A DNA stretch of 62,295 bases from Streptomyces albicerus (GTDB taxonomy: Bacteria; Actinomycetota; Actinomycetes; Streptomycetales; Streptomycetaceae), in NCBI RefSeq assembly GCF_008905045.1, contig NZ_VWMY01000010.1:139348-201642 (forward strand), given 5' to 3'. The stretch's first letter is position 1; every line of letters begins with the position of its first letter. The position numbers and the translations under genes are program-made. Of this stretch, positions 43,748-53,172 are shown in pieces. The notes under the pieces are model-generated. The model did not search any database, was not told the origin of the DNA, and was given only the letters and a program-made list of their open reading frames with translations.

Positions 43748-46700
43748 GTGTTTCACGTGAAACCGATCGACCCGCGACTGCTGCGATACGCCCGGGCCAC
43801 CCGCCTCTTCCTGATGGCGGTCGTCGGCCTGGGAGTTGTGGGGGCGGGGCTGGTCATCGCCCAGGCGATGCTCATCGCCGAAGTGGTGGTCGGCGCCTTC
43901 CAGCACGAGCTGGCGGTCGCCGAACTCCGCACGCCGCTCCTGCTGTTGGTGGCGGTCGCGGGCGGTCGGGCGTTTGTCTCATGGCTCACCGAACTCGCCG
44001 CGCACCGGGCGAGCGCGGCGGTCAAGTCGGAGCTGCGGGGGCGTTTGCTGGAGCGTGCCGGCGCGTTGGGGCCGGGATGGCTGAGCGGGCAGCGGACGGG
44101 ATCGCTGGTCGCTCTGGCCACGCGCGGGGTCGATGCTCTGGACGACTACTTCTCGCGCTATCTGCCGCAGTTGGGGCTCGCGGTGGTCGTGCCAGTGGCC
44201 GTACTCGCGCGGATCGTCACCGAGGACTGGGTGTCGGCGGCGATCATCGTCGGCACGCTGCCGCTCATCCCGGTCTTCATGATGCTCATCGGCTGGGTCA
44301 CCCAGTCACAGATGGACCGTCAGTGGCGGCTGCTGTCGCGGCTTTCGGGGCACTTCCTGGACGTGGTCGCGGGGCTGCCCACGCTCAAGGTGTTCGGGCG
44401 GGCCAAGGCGCAGGCCGAGTCGATCCGGCAGATCACCGGGGAGTACCGGCAGGCGACCATGCGGACCCTGCGGATCGCCTTCATCTCCTCCTTCGCGCTG
44501 GAGTTGCTCGCCACGATCTCGGTCGCCCTGGTCGCGGTGACCATCGGGATGCGGCTCGTCCACGGCGAGATGGCTCTGTACGACGGTCTGGTCGTCCTCG
44601 TCCTTGCGCCCGAGGCGTATCTGCCGTTGCGGCAGGTGGGGGCGCAGTACCACGCGGCGGCGGAAGGGCTGTCCGCCGCCGAGGAGATCTTCTCGGTCCT
44701 GGAGACGCCGGTGCCGACGTCCGGGACAGATGCTGTGCCGTCCTCCGGGGCCCTGCGCTTCGAGGGCGTGACGGTCCGGTATCCCGGGCGGTCCGCCGAC
44801 GCGGTGTCGGACGTGTCCTTCGCGGTCGAGTCCGGGGAGACGGTGGCACTCGTCGGACCCAGCGGGGTGGGCAAGTCGACGCTCCTGAATGTGCTGTTGG
44901 GGTTCGTGGAACCCACGTCGGGGAGGGTGAGCGTCGGGGGAGTCGATCTCGCCGAGGTCGCCCTGGAGGAGTGGCACGCGCGGGTCGCGTGGGTGCCGCA
45001 GAGGCCCCACCTGTACGCCGGGTCCGTCGCCGAGAACGTACGGCTGGCGCGGCCGGACGCGGACGACTCGGCGGTGCGCCGGGCGCTGTCCGATGCCGGA
45101 GCCCTCGAGTTCGTGGATGCGCTGCCCGGCGGGATGCGGACGGTGCTCGGTGAGGACGGTGCCGGGCTGTCCGCCGGGCAGCGTCAACGGCTCGCCCTCG
45201 CACGGGCGTTCCTCGCGGACCGGCCGGTTCTGCTGCTCGACGAGCCGACGGCTTCACTGGACGGGGCGACCGAGGCCGAGGTCGTGGAGGCGGTCCGGCG
45301 CCTGGCGGTGGGGCGGACCGTGCTGCTCGTCGTACACCGGCCGGCCCTGTTGGACGTGGCGGACCGGGTGGTGCGGCTGAAACCGGAAGCACCCGTCGCG
45401 GTGGACGGTTCCGTGCGCTCTCGCAGCGCGGAGGCGCGTCGCGCCGATGTGTTGGCGTCTGTGCCCGCGGCTGGTGTGTCGGCGGCGGTGCCCGCGCCCG
45501 GCGAGGAGGCGCCTCTGCTCCCAGAGGTGCGGGAGGGAGTGCTCGCGCGCGTACGCGCCATGGCCGGGCCTTGGCACGGTCGGCTGGCGCTGGCCCTTCT
45601 GCTCGGCAGTCTCGCGCTCGGGAGTGCCGTCGGGCTCATGGCCACCTCTGGCTGGCTGATCTCCAGAGCCTCGCAGCAGCCGCCCGTGCTGTATCTGATG
45701 GTCGCCGTGACGGCCACGCGCGCGTTCGGGATCGGGCGGGCCGTCTTCCGGTACGCCGAGCGGCTGGTGTCCCACGACGCCGTGCTGCGGATGCTCGCCG
45801 ACACCCGGGTCGCCGTGTACCGGCGCCTCGAACGGCTCGCGCCCGCGGGGCTGCGTAGCGCTCGCCGCGGTGACCTGCTCTCGCGGCTCGTCACCGATGT
45901 CGACGCGTTGCAGGACTACTGGCTGCGCTGGCTGCTGCCCGCCGCGGCCGCCGCCGTCGTGTCGGCCGGCTCCGTCGGGTTCACGGCCTGGCTCCTGCCC
46001 GAGGCCGGGGCCGCCCTCGCCGTCGGGCTGCTGGCCGCCGGGGTGGGCGTCCCGCTGGTGACCGGCGCAGTCGCACGCCGGGCGGAGCGTCGGCTGGCCC
46101 CCGCGCGTGGTGTGCTGGCGACCCAGGTGGCCGATCTCCTCACGGGGACGGCCGAGTTGACGGTCGCGGGTGCGCTGCCGGCGCGTACCGCCGAGGCACG
46201 GCGGGCCGACGGTGAGCTCACGCGTATCGCCTCGCGCGCGGCCACCGCCACCGCGCTCGGCGACGGGCTCACAGCGCTCGTCTCCGGGCTCACCGTCGCG
46301 GCCACCGCGCTGGTCGGTGCCCAGGCGGTCGTCGACGGGCGCCTGAGCGGCGTGGCGATGGCCGTCGTCGTCCTCACCCCGCTCGCCGCCTTCGAGGCCG
46401 TCCTGGGGCTGCCGCTCGCCGTCCAGTACCGGCAGCGGGTGCGCAAGAGCGCGGAGCGCGTGTACGAGGTCCTGGACGCGCCCGAGCCCGTACGCGAACC
46501 GGAGCGGCAGCTGGAGGCGCCCGAGTCGCCGTTCCCCGTCGTGGTGAGGGGGCTGGCCGCTCGTCATGCCGGGCAGGAGCGGGACGCGCTCTCCGGAGTG
46601 GATCTGACGCTCGAACAGGGGCGGCGGATCGCCGTCGTCGGGCCGTCCGGGTCCGGCAAGACGACTCTCGCGCAGGTGCTGCTGCGGTTCCTGGACGCGG

Positions 46701-47281
46701 GGGCGGGGGCGTACACGCTGGGAGGCGTGGACGCGTACGGCATGGACAGTGACGACGTACGGCGGCTGGTGGGGCTGTGTGCGCAGGACGCGCACCTCTT
46801 CGACAGCTCTGTGCGGGAGAACCTGCTGCTCGCTCGGAAGGACGCGACGGACAGTGAGCTGCGGGATGTGCTGGGGCGGGTTCGGTTGCTCGAGTGGGTC
46901 GACGGTCTGCCTGACGGGCTCGACACGTTGATCGGGGAGCATGGGGCTCGGCTGTCCGGGGGGCAGAGGCAGCGGGTGGCGTTGGCGCGTGCGTTGCTTG
47001 CCGACTTTCCTGTGCTTGTTCTTGATGAGCCTGCGGAGCACCTCGATCTGGCGACTGCCGATGCGCTCACCGCTGATCTGTTGGCTGCGACTGCGGGACG
47101 GACGACGTTGCTGATCACGCATCGGCTGGCGGGGCTGGAAGCCGTGGACGAGGTGATCGTGCTGGATGACGGGCGTGTGGTGCAGCGGGGGGTGTACGGG
47201 GAGCTGGTGCATGTGGAGGGGCCGCTGCGGGGGATGCTTGAGCGAGAGAGTCAGGCGGAGATGTTGGCCGTTTCGCGGTGA
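43748..47281 (+). CDS. cydCD: Fused CydDC-type ABC transporter for cytochrome bd assembly, about 1177 aa
   Basis: Two complete ABC half-transporters in one chain. Half 1: six membrane helices (about 20-300), Walker A GPSGVGKST (about 378), signature LSAGQRQRLALA, Walker B VLLLDEPTASLD. Half 2: helices from about 620, Walker A GPSGSGKTT (about 968), signature LSGGQRQRVALA, Walker B VLVLDEP. CydDC exports thiols/heme-related factors needed to assemble cytochrome bd; fusion of both halves is usual in actinobacteria. The start is uncertain: GTG 43748, GTG 43757 or ATG 43697, all among parS sites and without a good ribosome site. Confidence 0.93.
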   Translation: MFHVKPIDPRLLRYARATRLFLMAVVGLGVVGAGLVIAQAMLIAEVVVGAFQHELAVAELRTPLLLLVAVAGGRAFVSWLTELAAHRASAAVKSELRGRLLERAGALGPGWLSGQRTGSLVALATRGVDALDDYFSRYLPQLGLAVVVPVAVLARIVTEDWVSAAIIVGTLPLIPVFMMLIGWVTQSQMDRQWRLLSRLSGHFLDVVAGLPTLKVFGRAKAQAESIRQITGEYRQATMRTLRIAFISSFALELLATISVALVAVTIGMRLVHGEMALYDGLVVLVLAPEAYLPLRQVGAQYHAAAEGLSAAEEIFSVLETPVPTSGTDAVPSSGALRFEGVTVRYPGRSADAVSDVSFAVESGETVALVGPSGVGKSTLLNVLLGFVEPTSGRVSVGGVDLAEVALEEWHARVAWVPQRPHLYAGSVAENVRLARPDADDSAVRRALSDAGALEFVDALPGGMRTVLGEDGAGLSAGQRQRLALARAFLADRPVLLLDEPTASLDGATEAEVVEAVRRLAVGRTVLLVVHRPALLDVADRVVRLKPEAPVAVDGSVRSRSAEARRADVLASVPAAGVSAAVPAPGEEAPLLPEVREGVLARVRAMAGPWHGRLALALLLGSLALGSAVGLMATSGWLISRASQQPPVLYLMVAVTATRAFGIGRAVFRYAERLVSHDAVLRMLADTRVAVYRRLERLAPAGLRSARRGDLLSRLVTDVDALQDYWLRWLLPAAAAAVVSAGSVGFTAWLLPEAGAALAVGLLAAGVGVPLVTGAVARRAERRLAPARGVLATQVADLLTGTAELTVAGALPARTAEARRADGELTRIASRAATATALGDGLTALVSGLTVAATALVGAQAVVDGRLSGVAMAVVVLTPLAAFEAVLGLPLAVQYRQRVRKSAERVYEVLDAPEPVREPERQLEAPESPFPVVVRGLAARHAGQERDALSGVDLTLEQGRRIAVVGPSGSGKTTLAQVLLRFLDAGAGAYTLGGVDAYGMDSDDVRRLVGLCAQDAHLFDSSVRENLLLARKDATDSELRDVLGRVRLLEWVDGLPDGLDTLIGEHGARLSGGQRQRVALARALLADFPVLVLDEPAEHLDLATADALTADLLAATAGRTTLLITHRLAGLEAVDEVIVLDDGRVVQRGVYGELVHVEGPLRGMLERESQAEMLAVSR
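43750..43763. promoter_or_regulatory. parS: parS site (perfect), overlapping the cydCD start
   Basis: Exact 14-mer. Two candidate GTG start codons of cydCD (43748 and 43757) touch or lie in it. Confidence 0.92.
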
Positions 47282-47362
47282 GCGCGCTGTGTGTGGGGGC
47301 GACGAGCTGTCGTGAGCGGTCGGCCCGGCTGAGTCCGACTTTCCTGGGCAAATGGGACTAAC

Positions 47363-47368
47363 TAGGCT
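47363..47368 (+). promoter_or_regulatory. Possible -10 element of a leaderless kinase transcript
   Basis: TAGGCT lies 6 bp before the ATG at 47375, so transcription could start at the start codon. No convincing -35 is seen. Confidence 0.4.
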
Positions 47369-47374
47369 CGGTGC

Positions 47375-49036
47375 ATGTCAGTCGTAGCGGCCTCCGGCGC
47401 CGACCCGAATCCCGATGACGTGCCGCGGTTGTTGGAAGCGATGCGGTCGGTGGGGGGTGGGCTGGAGCTGCGGTCCACGCTGGAGCGGATCTGTGGGACC
47501 GCGGCGGAACTGGCGGGCGCGCGGTATGCGGCGATCGGGGTGTTGGCGGAGGGCGGGGACGGGCTCGCCGAGTTCGTCTATCAGGGAGTCGACGGGGAGA
47601 CGGCCCGGCTGATCGGGCGGTTGCCGGACGGGCGCAAGGGTCTGCTGGGGGCGTTGATCCACGAGACCGGGCCCGTGCGGCTCGCGGAGCTGGGCGAGGA
47701 TCCGCGCTCGTGCGGGTTTCCGGAGCACCATCCGGCGATGCGCGGCTTCCTGGGGGTGCCCATCCATGTCCGGGGGGAGATCTTCGGAAATCTCTATCTG
47801 GCCGAGAAGCGCGACGGTGGGCCGTTCGACGACCACGACCTCGGCATGGTGCTCGTACTGGCCAGGGAGGCGGGCATCGCCATCGGGAACGCGCGCCTGT
47901 ACGAGTCGGCCGAGCAGCGTGAGCGCTGGATCGACGGATCCGTGGCCGTCACGACCGCGCTGCTGTCCGGAGGGGACGCCGACGAGGCCCTCCAAGTGGT
48001 CGCGGAACAGGCCCGCAGGCTCTCGGACTCGGCGGCCGGACTCGTGCTGCTGCCCGCGGCCGAGGGCGGCCTGGAGATCGTCGCCGTCGCGTCCGAGCGG
48101 CCGTCGAAGGCATTGGGGCTGGTCGTACCGCCGGAGAGCGGGGTTGCGGGCGAACTGCTAGCGGGAGATGCCGTGTTCGTCGAGGACGCGGCCGCCGACC
48201 CGCGCATGCCCAGCGATCTCGCCCGCGGTTACGGGCCGACGATGCTCCTTCCCCTGCAGAGCGACGGCCGGGTCCTTGGGACCCTCGTCATGGCGCGTGC
48301 GGGCGGCGCGCGTCCGTTCACGGGGCGCGAGCGCACCCTGGCGACGCGGTTCGCCTCGCAGGCCGCCCTGGCGCTGGTGATGGCCGAGGCACAGCGCGAC
48401 CGGGAGCGGCTCGCCGTCTACGAGGACCGCGACAGGATCGCCCGTGACCTGCACGACCTCGTCATCCAGCGGCTGTTCACCACCGGGATGATGCTGGAGA
48501 GCGCGCAGCGGCGCTCCACCGTGCCCGAGGTGCGGCAGGGCGTAGGCAAGGCCGTCGATGAACTCGACGTCACCATCCAGGAGATCCGCACCGCCATCTT
48601 CGCTCTTCAGCAAGGACCGACAGAGGTGTCAACAGGGTTGCGGACGCGCGTGCTGCGCGAGATCAACATGGCCGCCGTACCGCTCGGCTTCAAGCCGTCG
48701 CACCACTTCGCCGGCCCCGTCGACACGGTGGTCGGCGAACTCACCGCCAAGAACCTCATCGCGGCCCTCCGCGAGGCCCTGTCCAACGCCTTCCGGCACG
48801 CGGGAGCGTCCCGTATCGATGTCACCGTGGACGCGACCGTGCAACTGCCGGACGGGCGTCCCGGCGTACGGCTGACCGTCTCGGACGACGGCGTCGGCAT
48901 CCCCGAAGGGGGGCGGCGCAGCGGACTGAAGAACCTGCAGCGGCGGGCGGAGTCGCTGGGCGGGGACAGCTGGTACGGGCCCCGGGTCGGGGAGGGCGGC
49001 GGCGGTGCGTCGGTGGTGTGGGAGGCGCCTTACTAG
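47375..49036 (+). CDS. GAF-domain sensor histidine kinase (DevS/DosS-like), 553 aa
   Basis: Two GAF domains (about 15-180, with FLGVPIHVRGEIFGNLYLAEKRDGG in parts, and 195-345), then a HisKA_3 helix with the phosphorylated histidine in DRIARDLHDLVIQRLF (about 362) and a GHKL ATPase domain (LREALSNAFRHAGAS; VSDDGVGIP). The order matches DevS/DosS-type sensors of oxygen, NO or CO. Whether the first GAF binds heme cannot be settled from motifs. There is no response regulator gene next to it. It follows the cyd operon, which suggests redox or oxygen sensing. No ribosome site is visible. Confidence 0.9.
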   Translation: MSVVAASGADPNPDDVPRLLEAMRSVGGGLELRSTLERICGTAAELAGARYAAIGVLAEGGDGLAEFVYQGVDGETARLIGRLPDGRKGLLGALIHETGPVRLAELGEDPRSCGFPEHHPAMRGFLGVPIHVRGEIFGNLYLAEKRDGGPFDDHDLGMVLVLAREAGIAIGNARLYESAEQRERWIDGSVAVTTALLSGGDADEALQVVAEQARRLSDSAAGLVLLPAAEGGLEIVAVASERPSKALGLVVPPESGVAGELLAGDAVFVEDAAADPRMPSDLARGYGPTMLLPLQSDGRVLGTLVMARAGGARPFTGRERTLATRFASQAALALVMAEAQRDRERLAVYEDRDRIARDLHDLVIQRLFTTGMMLESAQRRSTVPEVRQGVGKAVDELDVTIQEIRTAIFALQQGPTEVSTGLRTRVLREINMAAVPLGFKPSHHFAGPVDTVVGELTAKNLIAALREALSNAFRHAGASRIDVTVDATVQLPDGRPGVRLTVSDDGVGIPEGGRRSGLKNLQRRAESLGGDSWYGPRVGEGGGGASVVWEAPY

Positions 49037-49228
49037 CCGTACTGGTGTCCGTGGTGAAGGCACTCGGGCGAGAACGGCCGGTATGGACAGTCAGACAAGG
49101 TGCCCTGCCGAAGTGCTTCGTTCCCGGCCCCTGTTCGGCCCAGTGGAGTGGTCCATCCGTGACAACCGGTCCCCCAGGTGTACGACTTGAACAGGACCGG
49201 AGCCGCCCCGCGCGACACGATCCGTGTC

Positions 49229-50275
49229 ATGCGCTCACCTCGCCGTCATCCCCTGCTCGTCCCGGTGCTGCTGTGCGCGTTGGCCGTTCTGGCGGCCCAG
49301 CCCACGGCGGCCACGGGAGAGGCCGAGGGCTCGGGCGGCGTCAGCGCCGAGGTGGTGCGGCTGTACGAGGAGGCGTCCCTGGCGACGCAGCAGTACGAGG
49401 CGGGGCGCCTGGAGGCCGAGGCGCAGCGGGGCCGGGCACAGCGCCTGGAGCGGCTTCTCGAGCGTGAGCGGGAGGACATCGCCGTGCTGAACGAGGACCT
49501 CGGCCGGATCGCGCGCGCCCAGTACCGCAGCGGCGGCGGGCTCCCGCACACCGCGCAGCTGATGCTCGCGGACAGTCCCGAAGAGCTGATGCGCGGTCAG
49601 CGTGCCGTCTGGCAGGCAGATCTCGCCGTCAACAACGCCATCGCCAAGAGCCGCCGGGCCGAGGCACGGCTCGCCGCCGACGAGGCGAAGGCGGCCTCGG
49701 CCTGGCAGGCGCTGGAGCGGCACAACGGTGAACTAGCCGAGATCAAGCGGGGGATCGAGCAGAAGCTCGAAGAAGCCCAGTGGACGCTCCAGGGACAGGC
49801 GGACGCCTCGGTCGCCGCCGGCGCCTGCCGGGGCGCCGTCCGGCTCGACCAGCCGCGAACGGGCTTCACACAGCCGTGGGTCGCGCCGGTGGAGACGTAC
49901 GAACTCTCCGCGGGCTTCGGCAGCGGAGGCGAGCGCTGGGCGAACCGGCACACCGGCCAGGACTTCGCGGTGGACATCGGCACACCGGTGCGGTCGGTGG
50001 GCGAGGGGCGGGTGGTGAAGGTGTCGTGCGGCGGCCCGTTCGGCATCGAGGTCGTGGTGGGGCATCCCGGGGGCTACTACACGCAGTACGCCCACCTTTC
50101 CGCGGTCACCGTCGACCAGGGGGAGCGAGTGGCCGCGGGGCAGTGGGTCGGCCAGTCGGGCACGACCGGCAACTCGACCGGGCCGCATCTGCACTTCGAG
50201 GTGCGTCTGACGCCACAGCTCGGGTCGGGGGTCGATCCGCAGGAGTGGCTGGCCGAGCGCGGGGTCCAGCTCTGA
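49229..50275 (+). CDS. Secreted M23 (LytM-type) peptidase with coiled coil, 348 aa
   Basis: A signal peptide (RRHPLLVPVLLCALAVLAAQPTAATG, in parts, 1-30) is followed by a long coiled coil (45-200), as in EnvC/RipA-like hydrolases, and an M23 domain (215-345) with the zinc motifs HTGQDFAVD and HLHFE intact. It probably cuts peptidoglycan cross-links during growth or division. The ATG at 49229 begins a normal signal peptide; an upstream in-frame GTG at 49178 has no ribosome site. Confidence 0.88.
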   Translation: MRSPRRHPLLVPVLLCALAVLAAQPTAATGEAEGSGGVSAEVVRLYEEASLATQQYEAGRLEAEAQRGRAQRLERLLEREREDIAVLNEDLGRIARAQYRSGGGLPHTAQLMLADSPEELMRGQRAVWQADLAVNNAIAKSRRAEARLAADEAKAASAWQALERHNGELAEIKRGIEQKLEEAQWTLQGQADASVAAGACRGAVRLDQPRTGFTQPWVAPVETYELSAGFGSGGERWANRHTGQDFAVDIGTPVRSVGEGRVVKVSCGGPFGIEVVVGHPGGYYTQYAHLSAVTVDQGERVAAGQWVGQSGTTGNSTGPHLHFEVRLTPQLGSGVDPQEWLAERGVQL

Positions 50276-50359
50276 AAAGGTGTCCAGGAGAGTGCCGGTA
50301 AGGGGCAGGCTCCAGGCGCACGCCTGTTACGGATGCTCCTTATTGCCGACGTTCTCCCC

Positions 50360-50494
50360 GAGCATGCACCGCTGGCCGCGCTCCGCGAGCATCAACTGCG
50401 AGCCGCACTCCCAGAGCATCGACTGCGAGCCGCGCTCCGCGAGCATCAAGTGCTAGCCGCGCTCCGCGAGTATCCGCTCGATCACGACCGCCAC
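50360..50494 (-). repeat. Five tandem 27-bp repeats at and beyond the 3' end of the HAD gene
   Basis: GAGCAT/GAGTAT units begin at 50360, 50387, 50414, 50441 and 50468, exactly 27 bp apart, each with CCGCGCTCCGC or close variants. The rightmost unit is the last nine codons of the HAD gene; the others lie past its stop in the same frame. Confidence 0.85.
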
Positions 50495-51322
50495 CCCGTC
50501 CTCGTTGTTGGCGACCGTACGCCCGGAGGCTGCCGCGATCACGTCGGGGTGCGCGTTGCCCATCGCGTACGACGTGCCCGCCCAGGTGAGCATCTCCACG
50601 TCGTTCGGCATGTCCCCGAAGGCGATGACCTCCTCGTGCGAGATGCCGCGCTCGGCGCAGCACAGCGCGAGCGTGCTGGCCTTGGAGACGCCGGGGCCGC
50701 TGATCTCCAGGAGGGCGCTGGGGCTGGAGCGGGTCACGTTGGCGCGGTCGCCGATGGCCAGGCGGGCGACGGTGAGGAAGTCGTCCGGGGAGATCTCGTG
50801 GTGGTACGCGAGGATCTTGAGCACCGGCTCGTCGGCACCCGGGGCGTCCGGCGCCAGCAGCTTCTCGGCGGGCGCGAGGGTGTCGGGGATCTCCATGTGC
50901 AGCTTCGGATATGCCGGCTCCTGGTAGAAGCCGAAGGTCTGCTCGATGGCGAACACGGTTCCCGGCGCGGCATCGCGGAGCAGCCGGACTGCATCAAGCG
51001 CGTTCTCCCGCGCCAGCTCCCGGATCTTGACGAAGCGGTGGGCGCCGGGGCCGCCGTGCAGGTCGACCACGGCGGCGCCGTTTCCGCAGATGGCAAGCCC
51101 GTGACCGTGGACGTGGTCGCTGACGACGTCCATCCAGCGGGCCGGGCGTCCAGTCACGAAGAAGACCTCGATGCCGGCCTCCTCGGCGGCGGCCAGGGCG
51201 GCGACCGTGCGCGGTGAGACGGACTTGTCGTCGCGCAGCAGGGTGCCGTCGAGATCCGTGGCAATCAGCCGGGGCGGGAGAGTGGAGGCCGGGGTCCCGG
51301 GCCGTCGGGTCTCTGAGGTCAC
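50453..51322 (-). CDS. HAD-superfamily (Cof-type) phosphatase, 289 aa
   Basis: Motif [10 protein letters not shown] (about 22), motif [10 protein letters not shown], and motif [19 protein letters not shown] (about 240), with the Cof cap domain between. These enzymes act on sugar phosphates or flavin precursors; substrate unknown. GTG at 51320-51322 with GGGAG 10 nt upstream; an ATG 9 nt earlier is too close to that site. The last codons are part of a 27-bp tandem repeat. Confidence 0.88.
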   Translation of the reverse strand: MTSETRRPGTPASTLPPRLIATDLDGTLLRDDKSVSPRTVAALAAAEEAGIEVFFVTGRPARWMDVVSDHVHGHGLAICGNGAAVVDLHGGPGAHRFVKIRELARENALDAVRLLRDAAPGTVFAIEQTFGFYQEPAYPKLHMEIPDTLAPAEKLLAPDAPGADEPVLKILAYHHEISPDDFLTVARLAIGDRANVTRSSPSALLEISGPGVSKASTLALCCAERGISHEEVIAFGDMPNDVEMLTWAGTSYAMGNAHPDVIAAASGRTVANNEDGVAVVIERILAERG

Positions 51323-51493
51323 GCCGCCCATTCTCCCGCATATGCGCGCACGGGCGTGCGGCGGTCCGCACACTTGAGTGACGTATGTCCTCACCTGCGC
51401 CTTTGTGCATTCCGCAGCTGTCGTGCGATTGCCCCTCGAAGGACCGCGGGAGCGGCTGTCGGGGCGGCCGCCGAGGCAGTCCCGGACAGAGCC

Positions 51494-52405
51494 TCAGCCG
51501 AGCTGCCCGACCGCCTCCATCGCGATGTGCTCGAAGACCTTCTCGTCCGCCGCGAAGTCCGAGTCCGGGACGGGCCAGTGGATCACGATGTCCGTGAAGC
51601 CAAGCTCCATGTGCCGGCCCGCGAAGTCGACGAACGCGTCGAGGGACTCCAGCGGACGGCCGCGGTCCGGGGTGAAGCCGGTGAGCAGGATCTTGTCGAG
51701 TTCGTTCACGTCGCGGCCGACCGCTTCGCACGCGGTGGCCAGCTTCTCGGCCTGTCCGCGAATGGCTTGAACCGACTGTTCGGGAGTGCCCGTCTCGAAG
51801 AGTTTCGGGTCGCCTGTCGTCACCCACGCCTGCCCGTGCCGGGCGGCGAGCTTCAGCCCGCGCGGCCCGGTGGCGGCGACCGCGAAGGGCAGCCGGGGGC
51901 GCTGGACGCAGCCGGGGATGTTGTAGGCCTCGCGCGCCGAGTAGAACGCGCCGTCGTACGACACGGAGTCCTCGGTGAGCAGCCGGTCGAGCAGTGGTAC
52001 GAACTCGCCGAAGCGGTCGGCCCGCTCGCGCGGCGTCCACGGCTCCTCGCCGCTCTTCAGCAGCGTCGTGGCGTCGAAGCCGGAGCCGCCCGCGCCGATG
52101 CCCAGCGTGATTCGGCCACCGGAGATGTCGTCGAGCGAGATCAGCTCTTTGGCGAGGGTCACCGGGTGCCGGAAGTTCGGGGAGGTCACCAGCGTGCCGA
52201 GGCGCAGACGGTCGGTGGCGCCCGCGGCGGCGGTCAGCGTCGGAACGGCGCCGTACCACGGACCCTCGCGGAACGTCCGCCACGCCAGATGGTCGTACGT
52301 GAAGGCGGTGTCGAACCCGAGCTGCTCGGCGCGCTGCCATGCGCGGCGCCCTCCCTCGTGCCAGCGGAGGTAGGGCAGGATCACAGTGCTCAGGCGCAGA
52401 CTCAT
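51494..52405 (-). CDS. LLM-class F420-dependent oxidoreductase, 303 aa
   Basis: A luciferase-like TIM barrel: [51 protein letters not shown] (in parts) and [11 protein letters not shown] are typical of F420-using actinobacterial members. The substrate is unknown. ATG at 52403-52405. Same strand as the HAD gene, 171 bp before it. Confidence 0.9.
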   Translation of the reverse strand: MSLRLSTVILPYLRWHEGGRRAWQRAEQLGFDTAFTYDHLAWRTFREGPWYGAVPTLTAAAGATDRLRLGTLVTSPNFRHPVTLAKELISLDDISGGRITLGIGAGGSGFDATTLLKSGEEPWTPRERADRFGEFVPLLDRLLTEDSVSYDGAFYSAREAYNIPGCVQRPRLPFAVAATGPRGLKLAARHGQAWVTTGDPKLFETGTPEQSVQAIRGQAEKLATACEAVGRDVNELDKILLTGFTPDRGRPLESLDAFVDFAGRHMELGFTDIVIHWPVPDSDFAADEKVFEHIAMEAVGQLG

Positions 52406-52501
52406 GTCTCAGAGCCTAAGCGCACTCGCGGGGCGCTCCCGAACGGCCGGTCGGCGAGGCCCGGGCCCGGGCAGTCGATGAGGGCAACGGCCCCGAAGCG
52501 G

Positions 52502-53050
52502 TCAGTGCGAGGCGGGAAACCGGAGGTAGCGCGGGGGTACGGCGGCCGTGAGCCAGACGCCGTTGGCGCTGACCCGGAAGACATGGCCGTCGCGGTACAT
52601 GGCGGCGGCGTCCACGGAGAGCACGACGGAGCGCCCGCGGCGGGCGCCGACGCGGGTCGCGGTCTCGCGGTCGGGCGAGAGGTGCACGTCGTGCCGGTTC
52701 ATGGACCTGAGGCCCTCGGCGCGGATCGCGTCCAGGTAGCGGGCGACGGTCCCGTGGTAGAGGTACGCGGGCGGCGTCGCCGGCGGCAGGCCGAGATCGA
52801 CGTCGACGGAGTGGCCCTGGCTGGCCCGGATCCGGGTGCCCTCGATCGCGAAGCGCCGCTTGTCGTTGTGGGCGACCACGTGGTCGAGCTCGTCCCGGCT
52901 GAACCGGAAGCCGTGCGCCGCCGCCGCGGCCATCAGCGTCTCGATCTCGACCCAGCCGCCCTCGTCGAGCGTCAGCCCGATCCGCTCGGGCTGATGCCGC
53001 AGATGCTTCGAGAGGTACTTCGACACCTTCACGGTGCGTCTTTCGTCCAT
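52502..53050 (-). CDS. kptA: RNA 2'-phosphotransferase KptA/Tpt1, 182 aa
   Basis: Transfers a 2'-phosphate from RNA to NAD+, giving ADP-ribose 1'',2''-cyclic phosphate. Family motifs are intact: [12 protein letters not shown] (first Arg), [14 protein letters not shown] (HGT), RHDVHLSPD and the second-domain Arg in [13 protein letters not shown] at 53048-53050. Bacterial substrates are not well known, since 2'-phosphate splice junctions do not form there. A group of DnaA boxes lies just upstream. Confidence 0.93.
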   Translation of the reverse strand: MDERRTVKVSKYLSKHLRHQPERIGLTLDEGGWVEIETLMAAAAAHGFRFSRDELDHVVAHNDKRRFAIEGTRIRASQGHSVDVDLGLPPATPPAYLYHGTVARYLDAIRAEGLRSMNRHDVHLSPDRETATRVGARRGRSVVLSVDAAAMYRDGHVFRVSANGVWLTAAVPPRYLRFPASH

Positions 53051-53106
53051 GCCGCCAGAGTGCCTGGCGAGACGCTGATCACGCAGTTGATTTTGTCTCG
53101 GAGGTT

Positions 53107-53160
53107 TGATCCACAGCCAAATGCGTTATCCACAGGGCCAGTTGAAGCTTCTGTGGACAA
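53107..53160. promoter_or_regulatory. DnaA-box cluster between kptA and merR
   Basis: TGATCCACA (53107), TTATCCACA (53126-53134, exact E. coli-type consensus) and TGTGGACAA (53152-53160, complement of TTGTCCACA, the strongest Streptomyces type). All within 54 bp of intergenic DNA. Probably the high-affinity D78 cluster reported in S. coelicolor; that identity is inferred from the cosmid name and locus. Confidence 0.75.
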
Positions 53161-53172
53161 CGCAGGGGTAAT

